Below are positions 26,999 through 34,735 of a stretch of DNA of 64,000 nucleotides, one piece after another. The notes beneath the pieces are model-generated. The model had not been told where the DNA came from, searched no databases, and was given only the letters and a program-made list of their open reading frames with translations. The translations under genes and the position numbers were made by a program. The stretch comes from Mycobacterium sp. 852002-51057_SCH5723018 (GTDB taxonomy: Bacteria > Actinomycetota > Actinomycetes > Mycobacteriales > Mycobacteriaceae): contig NZ_LZIR01000023.1 in assembly GCF_001667035.1 (NCBI RefSeq), positions 91,136-155,135 on the forward strand, in the 5' to 3' direction. Position 1 is the stretch's first letter. The number at the start of each line of letters is the position of its first letter.

Positions 26999-27396
26999 TG
27001 CTGGGCCACCTGGGCATCAACGTGCCCGACCTCTCAACCGCCAAGATTTATTACGACGCGCTGATGCCCCTTGTCGGATTCGAACCCTTTTTTCACGCCG
27101 AGGACGAATTCGCTTACAAACCCACCGACAACAAACCCGGCACCTACTTGTTCTTCTATCCCGCAACCCAGCCCGGCGAGTATTCGTCGCGGCGAGCCGG
27201 CCTGCAACACCTGGCATTCATGGTGCGCAGTCGATCCGCGGTGCAGGCCGTGCACGACCATGTCGTTCGCGCCGGCGCTACGGTCATCCACCCGCCTCGC
27301 CATTTCCCTGAGTACCCCGGCCCTTACTACGCCACCTTCTGGTACGACCCATTTGGTGTCAAACTCGAAGCGGTGTGCCACCACGACCGCGACTAA
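26998..27396 (+). CDS. VOC superfamily (glyoxalase-like) protein
   Basis: A 132-residue vicinal-oxygen-chelate protein with paired beta-alpha-beta3 modules. Putative metal ligands are the histidine in MLGHLGINVPD, H in RAGLQHLAFMV and the Glu in FGVKLEAVCHH. The family includes glyoxalases, extradiol dioxygenases and resistance proteins; the reaction is unknown. ATG overlaps the kinase stop (TAATG), so it is translated from the same message. Confidence 0.82.
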   Translation: MLGHLGINVPDLSTAKIYYDALMPLVGFEPFFHAEDEFAYKPTDNKPGTYLFFYPATQPGEYSSRRAGLQHLAFMVRSRSAVQAVHDHVVRAGATVIHPPRHFPEYPGPYYATFWYDPFGVKLEAVCHHDRD

Positions 27397-27414
27397 GCGC
27401 CCATATCAGCCGCC

Positions 27415-27443
27415 TTGACACGTATCAGGGCGGTTGATACTAA
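27415..27443 (+). promoter_or_regulatory. Promoter with embedded operator
   Basis: TTGACA (27415-27420) is a consensus -35. TACTAA (17-nt spacer) or GATACT (15-nt) may be the -10. The spacer contains GTATCA-GGGCGGT-TGATAC, a perfect inverted repeat with 6-bp arms (27422-27440). A repressor bound there would block the promoter of the 27483 gene. Confidence 0.5.
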
Positions 27444-27482
27444 TTGGGGCGAAGGATTCCGCAGCGAGTGACCGGGGACGAG

Positions 27483-27944
27483 ATGTCTGATCTCAAACAG
27501 CCAGCCTGGCTCAAGCCGATGAACAAGATGATGATGGCGATGCAGAAGCTCGGCATCATCGCCGGACCGGTGCGGGTGCTGACCGTGCCCGGCCGCAAGT
27601 CGGGGCAACCGCGAAGTACCCCGGTGACTCCCTTCGCATTTCGCGACGGCCTCTACGTCGTCGGCTATCAGCACGCCGATTGGGTGCTCAACGCCCTGGC
27701 CGCCGGAACCGGCACCGTCACGCGGGGCCGCAAGTCCGAGCGAGTCAGATTCGTCGAACTATCGGCGGAGGAAGCGCGGCCGGTGCTGCGCGCGTTTCCC
27801 GACAAGGTGCCGCGCGGCGTCGGCTTCTATAAGCGCTCGGGGCTGGTGCAGCGCGGAACCGCCGACGAGTTCGAGGCGCTCGCGGGTCGCTGCGCGGTGT
27901 TCAGGCTCGACACCGCCGCAGCCAGCCGCAGTCAAACCGGCTGA
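27483..27944 (+). CDS. Nitroreductase/deazaflavin-dependent oxidoreductase family protein (DUF385)
   Basis: A 153-residue split-beta-barrel protein of the Ddn/DUF385 family (VRVLTVPGRKSGQPRSTPVTPF, YVVGYQHADWVLNALAAG), a group that commonly binds F420 in mycobacteria. ATG 27483 gives MSDLKQPAW. Its 3' end overlaps the convergent MmpL gene by 13 bp. The operator-bearing promoter suggests inducible expression. Confidence 0.8.
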   Translation: MSDLKQPAWLKPMNKMMMAMQKLGIIAGPVRVLTVPGRKSGQPRSTPVTPFAFRDGLYVVGYQHADWVLNALAAGTGTVTRGRKSERVRFVELSAEEARPVLRAFPDKVPRGVGFYKRSGLVQRGTADEFEALAGRCAVFRLDTAAASRSQTG

Positions 27945-30787
27945 AGTTCCGGCGTTTTCGCCACCGTCTGGCCGGTGCGGCGCGCTATGCCCCGCGGCCA
28001 CCAGAACCACCGCCCAAGCAGGGCGACGATGGACGGCACGACCAGCGCCCGCACGACCAGGGTGTCCATCAACAGCCCGACCGCGACGGTGGTGCCGATC
28101 TGGGCGATGCTGAGCACGCTGCTGGCCAGCAATGCGGACATGGTGAGGCCGAAGACGATGCCGGCGGTGGTGACGACACCACCGGTACCGCCGAATGCGC
28201 GGATGATGCCCGTCCGGATCCCTGCCGTTGCCTCCTGCTTGATCCGCAACGTCAGCAGCAGGTTGTAGTCGGCGCCGACGGCGATCAGTGCGATGAACGC
28301 GATCGGCGCAGCGGCCCAGTGCAGATTATGTCCAAGCAGGTATTGCCATATCAGCACGCTCATCCCGAGCGCGGACGCATAGGAGGCCGCGACCGTCCCC
28401 ACCACGGCGAACCCGGCCACCGGGCTGCGCAGCATCGTTGTGACGATCAAGAAGATGAGGGCCAGCGCCGCACCCACCAGCAACGCAGTGTCGCGGGCGA
28501 CGAACCGCTGCAGGTCGGCGGTCACGGGGCCGACGCCGGCCAAGTCGACACCCGTCGGGACCAGCGTTCCCTCTTTGGTGGCTTCCCGGACCGCGGTGCG
28601 CACCTGGTCGGCCCGCCTGGCGCCGTCACCGCCCCACTCCGCGCCCTCGCCGTAGACCAGCAGGTAGGTGGCGCGTCCATCGGCGGACGTGAGTTGGTGC
28701 AACACCTCGGCGTACCGCGGATCGGTCAACGCGCGCTGCGGCAGGTAGAAGCCGGCCGCGGCGCTGCCTCGAAACTGCGTGGCGATTTCGTTCAGGTAGT
28801 CGGTCAACTGGTGCAGCTGGGGTCCGATCGCCTGGCTTAGGCTCAGCAGGTCATGGGTGGCCGAACGTGCCTGCGCCAACGCGTCTTTCATCGAAGCGAC
28901 GCTTTGGGGTAGGCCCGCCATCGCCCTGGCCGCCGTGGTCGACCCGCTGGTCAGCTTGGCGGCGCCGTCGCCGAGCCGCGTCGAGGTTTGCACCAGGGTG
29001 TCGACCGGCTGCAGCACGCGGTCGACCGTCGAGCAGACCGGATTGGCGCCGCAGTCCGGAGTTCGGGAAACGAAGTCCCGCAGCGGGTCGAGGTAGCCCG
29101 ACACCGTGGTGACCGAGCGTTGCACGCCGTCCATGCCGGTGCGCATGTCGTCGGCGGCCGCGGACATGTCGGCCAGACCCGAACTCCCCCCGCGCAATCC
29201 GCTGCCGAGGCTGTCCACCGCGGCCTGCGTCTGGGCGAGGGCGCTATCCAGCCCGGAGATCCGCTGCAGCCGTTGGGTCAACGAGTCGACGGTGTCTCCC
29301 AACTGGCGGCCGAGCGCGCCGGACTGATAGCTCAGCGTGGCCTCGTCGGGCACCTTGCCGTCGGGGCGGCTCGCCGACTGCACCATGCGCACGCCCGGTA
29401 TCGCCATGACCTGGCGGGTGATCCGCTCGAGGGCGATCAGGCCCGCCGGGCTGCGCAGGTCGTGGTCGGCCTGGATCGTGACGACGTCGGGTAACAGGGT
29501 GTTGGGTGCGAAGTGCCGGTCGCTGGCCGCGTAGCCGCGGCTCGACTCGGTGGTCGGCGGCGTGGCGGCGGGCTCGTTCCAGCCGACGCGCATGCCGGCC
29601 AGGGGGAGCGCAGCCAGCAGGATCAGCCCACCGGCGGCGACCAGGGTCGGTCCGGGCCAACGCGCCACCGCCGCTCCGACGCGCCGCCAGCGCCGCGCGG
29701 TCGTCGACGGTCGCGGTTCGAGGTACCCGCGGCGCTGCGCCAAGCCCATCAACGCGGGTGTCAGCGTCAGCGCCGCGGCCATGGTTACCAGAATCGCTAT
29801 GGCGCAGGGTATTCCGGCGCTGCGGAAGGACCCCACCTTGGCGAAGCCCAGGCAGGCCAGCGCGACCGAGACGGTCAGCGCCGATCCGATCACGACCGGG
29901 GCAACGGCGCGGTAGGCGTCAATCAACGCCCGCGTCGGTGCCGTGCCCCGCCGCCGGCCCTCGTGATAGCGGCCGATGAGGAATATTCCGTAGTCGGTTC
30001 CCGCGCCGAGCGTCATCGCCGCCATCAACGCAACCGAAAACAACGACACCTCAACGATGTTGGCTTGGCCGAGGGCCGCAACGACGGACCGGGCAACGCC
30101 CAGTGCGAGACCCACCGACAGCAGCGGAATCGCCGCGGCGATGGGCGATCGGTACACCACGAGCAGCAACAGCAGGATGAGGCCAACGGTGGCGGCGGTG
30201 ATCGTGAACATCTGCCGATCGATCGCGGCGAATTCATCCACGATTGTGGCGCCGGGTCCGGTGACGTGCACTCGCAGGCCCGCCGGCGGGGATAGCCGGG
30301 TCACGGTGCTGCGCACGGAGTTCACCGAGTCGCGCGCTTGGGAAGTGCCGAGCATTCCAGCGAGCCGCACCATCACGCTGACCGCTTGCCCGTCCGAACT
30401 CTGCGCGCCGGCGGCCGTGGCGGGTTGTGACCACAGGTCGGTCACCGCATTCACGTGGCGTCCATCGGAACGCAGCGCGGCCGTCAACGCGTCATAGAAC
30501 TGGCGGTCACTCGACGTGAGGCGCTGATCGCGTTCCAGCACAACGTAAACGAAGTTGTTGCTGGGCTTTTGGGCAAACAACTGGGCGGCGCGCGTGGCGG
30601 CGGCAGAGCTCGGCGCGTCGGCGGGCATGAACGAGCGGGAGTGGGAGTCCACCACGCGCTCCAGCTGCGGGACCGCGAAGTTGGCGACGGCCGCCGCCAA
30701 CAGCCACAGCCCGACGATCAGGACCGCGTATCGGCCTGAGAAGAAGAGGGCGGCGAGCCGCGAAACGATTCCGTGGTTGTCATGCAA
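27932..30787 (-). CDS. MmpL-family RND lipid/drug exporter
   Basis: A 951-residue transporter with TM1 near the N terminus, a large extracytoplasmic loop, and two clusters of membrane helices. The proton-relay region is LGAGTDYGIFLIGRYHEGRRRG in the first half and AVGADYNLLLTLRIK in the second. The second loop contains a coiled-coil-prone stretch. TTG 30787 is the only plausible start and overlaps the upstream stop by 8 bp. No mmpS is adjacent. The exported substrate is unknown. Confidence 0.9.
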   Translation of the reverse strand: MHDNHGIVSRLAALFFSGRYAVLIVGLWLLAAAVANFAVPQLERVVDSHSRSFMPADAPSSAAATRAAQLFAQKPSNNFVYVVLERDQRLTSSDRQFYDALTAALRSDGRHVNAVTDLWSQPATAAGAQSSDGQAVSVMVRLAGMLGTSQARDSVNSVRSTVTRLSPPAGLRVHVTGPGATIVDEFAAIDRQMFTITAATVGLILLLLLVVYRSPIAAAIPLLSVGLALGVARSVVAALGQANIVEVSLFSVALMAAMTLGAGTDYGIFLIGRYHEGRRRGTAPTRALIDAYRAVAPVVIGSALTVSVALACLGFAKVGSFRSAGIPCAIAILVTMAAALTLTPALMGLAQRRGYLEPRPSTTARRWRRVGAAVARWPGPTLVAAGGLILLAALPLAGMRVGWNEPAATPPTTESSRGYAASDRHFAPNTLLPDVVTIQADHDLRSPAGLIALERITRQVMAIPGVRMVQSASRPDGKVPDEATLSYQSGALGRQLGDTVDSLTQRLQRISGLDSALAQTQAAVDSLGSGLRGGSSGLADMSAAADDMRTGMDGVQRSVTTVSGYLDPLRDFVSRTPDCGANPVCSTVDRVLQPVDTLVQTSTRLGDGAAKLTSGSTTAARAMAGLPQSVASMKDALAQARSATHDLLSLSQAIGPQLHQLTDYLNEIATQFRGSAAAGFYLPQRALTDPRYAEVLHQLTSADGRATYLLVYGEGAEWGGDGARRADQVRTAVREATKEGTLVPTGVDLAGVGPVTADLQRFVARDTALLVGAALALIFLIVTTMLRSPVAGFAVVGTVAASYASALGMSVLIWQYLLGHNLHWAAAPIAFIALIAVGADYNLLLTLRIKQEATAGIRTGIIRAFGGTGGVVTTAGIVFGLTMSALLASSVLSIAQIGTTVAVGLLMDTLVVRALVVPSIVALLGRWFWWPRGIARRTGQTVAKTPELQPV

Positions 30788-31160
30788 CGGTCTGCCGATC
30801 GCTCGTCGGTCCGCCCCACAGGTCCACCACCCGCTGCTCGTCGTGAGAAAGCGATCGCAATCGCAGCGACCGTTGGGCAGCGACATCCAGCAGGGCATGC
30901 AACCCGGGCTCCGCCGCGGCGAGGTCGGCTCGCACCTGCTCGCCCGCAACGCCGTCGTCCGCCGCCTGATCCAGCTTGGCGATCAGCGTCGTCATCCAGC
31001 GCTGCCGTAGCGAAAGCCAGAGCCCGTCGGTGTCACCGAAGAGCCGGGACACTTCTGATGACTCGTCGGCCAGCGCGAGCGCCGCTTCGGGATCGGTCTC
31101 AGCGGCGCGAATCAGTTGGGCCATAAAGGCCATGCGGTCGTGCAACAGTGTCCATGTCAT
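30780..31160 (-). CDS. Small helical protein upstream of mmpL, unknown function
   Basis: A 126-residue, mostly alpha-helical protein (MTWTLLHDRMAFMAQLIRAA, ADESSEVSRLFGDTDGLWLSLRQ), with no signal peptide or recognised domain. It overlaps the MmpL start, so the two are translationally coupled and may be functionally linked. ATG 31160 is used; longer upstream readings exist without support. It is divergent from the NarL-type kinase. Confidence 0.6.
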   Translation of the reverse strand: MTWTLLHDRMAFMAQLIRAAETDPEAALALADESSEVSRLFGDTDGLWLSLRQRWMTTLIAKLDQAADDGVAGEQVRADLAAAEPGLHALLDVAAQRSLRLRSLSHDEQRVVDLWGGPTSDRQTVA

Positions 31161-31293
31161 GCCTAGCAACGTTAGGAGCTGGGCCCCGGTCGCGCGTCGT
31201 GCCGAAGTTCGGTCTTCGCCTCCTACCACGGGCGGAGGCCGGTGTCGACCGCGGCATGATGTGATCGGCCGCGCGCTCTTTTACGATTGGACG

Positions 31294-32511
31294 ATGTTGC
31301 GTTCCGCAGCGGCCTTTCTGCGCGAACAGCTACGCCGACGAGGTGAGCTGATTCCCGTCGGTATCACCTGGGCGTCGTTCATCGCGGTGGACGCCACCGA
31401 GGTGGTCGGGGGCGTGATCGCGATCCTGCAGCGACCCACTGCCGACCTGCCCGTCGCGCTGACCGCGGGCGCGGTGACCATCGCACCGACGCTGATGTTC
31501 TTCTTTTTCAACATGAAGCTCAGCCCGCTGCTGATGTGGGCGACGTGGTCGACGGCCACTGCCATGATGTTGTTCGGCACATCAACACCCGTCCACGCCG
31601 ATTTCGCGCCGGCATTGTTGGTGCTGATGGTCCTCTCCGTCGCGACATTGAGCTCGATTGCGGGAGGCTTTCTGGCGGCCTTGTCGGCGGCCGCGCTGCT
31701 GTTGACCGCGTCCGCGCTGCACCGCCTCGACGCGGTGGCGCTTTATGTGGGTTTTATCGCGGCCGGCTGGCTGCTCGGCTATCTGATGCGCACGCAACGG
31801 CTGCTGCTGGCCGAACAAATTGAGGCACAGAAATTGTTGGCCGAGCACGCCGCCGCCGACGAGCGCCGGCGCATCGCCCGCGAAGTGCACGACGTGATCG
31901 CCCACTCCCTGAGCATCACGCTGCTGCACGTGACCGGTGCGCGGCGGGTGCTGCAGCAGGATCGCGACGTCGACGACGCGGTCGAGGCGCTCGAACAGGC
32001 CGAGCGGCTGGGCCGGCAGGCGATGGCCGACATCCGGCGGACCGTCGGGCTGCTCGACGACTCGAATCGCAAAGCCGCACCCACCACGCCCGAACCCGGC
32101 ATCGACGACATCGTCGAACTCGTTGCGGATTTCGAGCGGGCCGGCCTGGACGTCGCGCTGGGTGTCGACGGCCCCACCCGGCGGGTGTCGGCCGCGGTCG
32201 GACTGGCGCTGTACCGCATCACCCAGGAGTCGCTGGCCAACATCGCCAAACACGCGCCCGAGTCCAAATCGACCGTGACACTGCGTATTTCGGGAACATC
32301 GGCCCGGCTTGCCGTCAACAATCAGCTGCCGGCCGCGGTGGCCGCCCGCCCGTGTCCCGAGGGACGCGGTCTGCGCGGCATGCGCCAGCGTGTCGAACTG
32401 CTGGGCGGCGCCATCGACGCCGGTCCCACCCGTGACGGGTGGTCGGTGTGCGCCGAGGTCCCGCTCGAAGAGGGTGACACCGGCTGGCGGCCGCCGTGGT
32501 GCAAGTTGTGA
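31294..32511 (+). CDS. NarL-type sensor histidine kinase (HisKA_3)
   Basis: A 405-residue kinase with about four or five membrane segments in the N-terminal 150 residues and no large extracytoplasmic domain. The phospho-His is in ERRRIAREVHDVIAHSLSIT (DesK/NarX type), and the ATPase has ESLANIAKHAPES and GRGLRGMRQRVELLGG. TACGAT (31282-31287) is 6 nt upstream of ATG 31294, consistent with a leaderless mRNA. It pairs with the overlapping response regulator; the neighbouring MmpL unit is a plausible target. Confidence 0.87.
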   Translation: MLRSAAAFLREQLRRRGELIPVGITWASFIAVDATEVVGGVIAILQRPTADLPVALTAGAVTIAPTLMFFFFNMKLSPLLMWATWSTATAMMLFGTSTPVHADFAPALLVLMVLSVATLSSIAGGFLAALSAAALLLTASALHRLDAVALYVGFIAAGWLLGYLMRTQRLLLAEQIEAQKLLAEHAAADERRRIAREVHDVIAHSLSITLLHVTGARRVLQQDRDVDDAVEALEQAERLGRQAMADIRRTVGLLDDSNRKAAPTTPEPGIDDIVELVADFERAGLDVALGVDGPTRRVSAAVGLALYRITQESLANIAKHAPESKSTVTLRISGTSARLAVNNQLPAAVAARPCPEGRGLRGMRQRVELLGGAIDAGPTRDGWSVCAEVPLEEGDTGWRPPWCKL

Positions 32512-33182
32512 TCCCCAACATCGCTCATTCGGCCGAGATCGGCGTGCTGCTGGTCGACGACCAGGACCTGGTGCGTTCGGGGTTGCGCCGAATCCTGCGC
32601 CGCAAGGACGGTTTCGTCATCGTCGCCGAATGCGCCGACGGCGACGAGGTCCCTGCCGCGGTGGCCCAGCACCGGCCCGACGTCGTCGTGATGGACCTGC
32701 GGATGCGACGTGTCGACGGCATCGAGGCGACCCGTCTGCTCGCCGGCGGGCCACCGGTGCTCGCGCTGACGACGTTCAACGAGGACGAGCTGCTCTCGGG
32801 CGCGCTGCGGGCCGGTGCCGCCGGATTCGTGCTCAAGGACTCTTCGGCCGAGGAGTTGATCCGCGCCGTGCGGGCGGTCGCCAGGGGCGACAGCTATCTG
32901 GATACCGCGGTCACCTCGCGGGTGCTCACCACCTACCGCAAGGCGGCAAATGGTCCCCTTGAAAAACATGGCAACGGGATCGCCCAGCTGACCACCCGCG
33001 AGCTCGACGTCCTGACACTGATCGGAAAAGGGTTGTCCAACGGCGAGATTGCCGACGAACTTTGCATCTCGGGCGTCACGGTCAAGAGCCATATCGGCCG
33101 GATCTTCGGGAAACTCGATCTGCGCGACCGCGCCGCCGCGATCGTCTACGCCTACGACAACGGGATCGTCGCCCCGCGTTGA
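32508..33182 (+). CDS. NarL/LuxR-family response regulator
   Basis: A 224-residue regulator with an N-terminal receiver (VLLVDDQDLVRSGLRR, phosphoacceptor D63 in VVMDLRM, Lys in VLKDSS) and a C-terminal LuxR helix-turn-helix (LTTRELDVLTLIGKGLSNGEIA ... VTVKSHIGRIFGKL). GTG 32508 overlaps the kinase stop as GTGA, the usual coupling; GTGs at 32496 and 32499 are alternatives. Confidence 0.9.
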   Translation: MIPNIAHSAEIGVLLVDDQDLVRSGLRRILRRKDGFVIVAECADGDEVPAAVAQHRPDVVVMDLRMRRVDGIEATRLLAGGPPVLALTTFNEDELLSGALRAGAAGFVLKDSSAEELIRAVRAVARGDSYLDTAVTSRVLTTYRKAANGPLEKHGNGIAQLTTRELDVLTLIGKGLSNGEIADELCISGVTVKSHIGRIFGKLDLRDRAAAIVYAYDNGIVAPR

Positions 33183-33203
33183 CGGGTTCGGCGAGACCGG
33201 TTA

Positions 33204-33365
33204 GACCTATCGGTCGGCGACCCGCTGCGCCCGGCCCCGCCGCGCTTGCGATCGCCGGACCTATCACTCGGCGACCCGCTGCGCCCGGCCCCGCCGCGCT
33301 TGCGATCGCGGGACCTATCACTCGGCGACCCGCTGCGCCCGGCTCCGCCGCGCTTGCGATCGCCG
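33204..33365. repeat. Tandem repeat, 3 units of 54 bp
   Basis: Three head-to-tail 54-bp units start at 33204, 33258 and 33312, beginning GACCTATC and ending GCGATCGC plus two bases. Unit 1 differs from unit 2 at the AC/GG pair after GACCTATC; unit 3 has one internal C-to-T. The array fills the gap between the convergent response regulator and HxlR genes and ends 2 nt from the HxlR stop. It resembles mycobacterial VNTR/MIRU loci. Confidence 0.9.
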
Positions 33366-33366
33366 A

Positions 33367-33882
33367 TTAGGGGCGCGATGCCCGCCGTTCTTCGGTTGCC
33401 GAAAGAAGCCGTTCGATCAGCTGGGTGCCGGGCCCGGGGACCGCGCCCGGCCCCGGTTCGACGGTGAGGTTCTTCGTGGTCAGCGGCTGAGCGCACTCCG
33501 AGCAACACACCGTCGGCGTGCAACGATGCCCGTCGTGACGAAATAGCATCGGCGGGCCCCCGGCTGGCGCCGCCCACCGGTCGCCCCACACGGTCAGCGC
33601 GGACAGGATCGGCACCAGGTCGCGACCGGCCGCGGTAAGCCGGTAGTGGTCCCGTGGTGGGCGCTCGGAATAGCGAACTCGCTGAACGATGTTCGCGTCG
33701 ACAAGGGTCTTCAGGCGCGTAGCGAGCAGGTTGCGCGAGATCCCCAAGTTGGTTGCGAGGTCGTCGAACCGCTGCAAGCCCAGGGACAGGTCGCGGATGA
33801 TCAGCGGGGTCCACCAATCCCCGATCAACTCCAGGCTGCGGGCCAGGGAGCAGTGGAAATCGGCGAAGCTGACCTGACGCAT
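33367..33882 (-). CDS. HxlR-family transcriptional regulator
   Basis: A 171-residue winged-helix protein with the HxlR domain at residues ~10-100 (CSLARSLELIGDWWTPLIIRDL, RFDDLATNLGISRNLLATRLKTL). It also has a C-terminal extension holding four cysteines/histidines (RHDGHRCTPTVCCSECAQPL) that could bind metal. The N-terminal Cys11 may be redox-sensing. TACTAT (33896-33891) 8 nt upstream suggests a nearly leaderless mRNA, with TTGAGT as -35 overlapping a repeated motif. Confidence 0.87.
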   Translation of the reverse strand: MRQVSFADFHCSLARSLELIGDWWTPLIIRDLSLGLQRFDDLATNLGISRNLLATRLKTLVDANIVQRVRYSERPPRDHYRLTAAGRDLVPILSALTVWGDRWAAPAGGPPMLFRHDGHRCTPTVCCSECAQPLTTKNLTVEPGPGAVPGPGTQLIERLLSATEERRASRP

Positions 33883-33908
33883 ACCGCCTGATAGTAGTCA
33901 GTTGCGTT

Positions 33909-33968
33909 ATTGAACTCAAGCCGCTACCGTACTGAGTGCAGCCATTGAACTCAGTATTGAACTCAGTA
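33909..33968. promoter_or_regulatory. Repeated operator motifs in the HxlR/membrane-protein divergent region
   Basis: ATTGAACTCA occurs three times (33909, 33944, 33956), the last two in a 12-bp direct repeat. TACTGAGT (33930-33937) is the inverse of ACTCAGTA (33949-33956 and 33961-33968). The first copy overlaps the HxlR -35. These are probable HxlR binding sites controlling both divergent genes. Confidence 0.55.
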
Positions 33969-33988
33969 CGTGTGGACGGAGGCCCCGG

Positions 33989-34735
33989 ATGTCCATATCG
34001 CCGGCGACACTGAACGAGCCCGACCAAGAACTGCTTCCCAGCCGATCGGTTTGGCCGCCCGTGGCCGCCCCCACGGCCACTGCCAGTGTCACCACCGCCG
34101 CCGTCGCATCGTCACCGATTGCAGCTCCGGAGACCCCCACTGCGGCTTCGCCTCCCGACATTTCGGCGCAGCAGGGCCATTTCGATGATCTGGGTTTTCT
34201 CGAATCGGCCCGGATGGACCGCGAGATGGCGCGCGAGCTGCATCAGAGCGCGCGCAGCCGGAGGTCGGGGATATCGATCACGGCCGCCCTGATGAATATG
34301 TCGAATCGCCGCTTCCGCACCCTCGCCGCCGGTCTCCTGCTGCTGACGGTCGGTCTGCTCGCGCTACGGTTCCCCGTGTTCCTGGCCGGCTTCGACCAGT
34401 GGGGTTTCCAAATCAATTGCGGCAGTGGGTTCGCCGGCAGCTTCGCACAGGCCGGTGTCGCCGATTCGGCGGGAACGCATTTTGTCAATCAATGCCACAC
34501 AGCGGTTGCGATGAGGCGAGGCTGGGCGATCCCCTTGGCGGCCGGTGGAGCGCTGCTCATCGCCGGACTGCTGGTGATACCGGCGCGTCAACCGTCACGA
34601 ACGTGGCTTCATCGTGCGACGGCCGCCGAAATCGATTTGATGACCGTGTACCCGTCGATCCCTTCGGGGCCGAGCTCACGCCCGTATCCGCTCCCTTTGA
34701 CCCCGCCGAACGGGGCGAACGGGTCCATGGTGTAG
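33989..34735 (+). CDS. Predicted membrane protein with antisense-overlapping tail
   Basis: A 248-residue protein: a long Ala/Pro/Thr-rich cytoplasmic N terminus, TM1 (TLAAGLLLLTVGLLALRFPV), a short external loop with two cysteines, and TM2 (IPLAAGGALLIAGLLVIPA). GGAGG precedes ATG 33989. Residues after ~207 are encoded opposite the aldehyde dehydrogenase C terminus, so the natural tail may have been lost by rearrangement. I do not recognise the family; HxlR control is likely from the divergent operators. Confidence 0.65.
   Translation: MSISPATLNEPDQELLPSRSVWPPVAAPTATASVTTAAVASSPIAAPETPTAASPPDISAQQGHFDDLGFLESARMDREMARELHQSARSRRSGISITAALMNMSNRRFRTLAAGLLLLTVGLLALRFPVFLAGFDQWGFQINCGSGFAGSFAQAGVADSAGTHFVNQCHTAVAMRRGWAIPLAAGGALLIAGLLVIPARQPSRTWLHRATAAEIDLMTVYPSIPSGPSSRPYPLPLTPPNGANGSMV

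Noticed and set aside
27076..27092. GGATTCGAACCC resembling a tRNA T-loop on the minus strand
   Set aside because: It lies inside the VOC coding sequence and no acceptor stem, anticodon arm or CCA end can be formed around it.
33082..33321. Minus-strand open frame with repeated GPAIASAAGPGAAGRR
   Set aside because: It is a by-product of the 54-bp tandem repeat, whose length is a multiple of three; there is no start signal or family.
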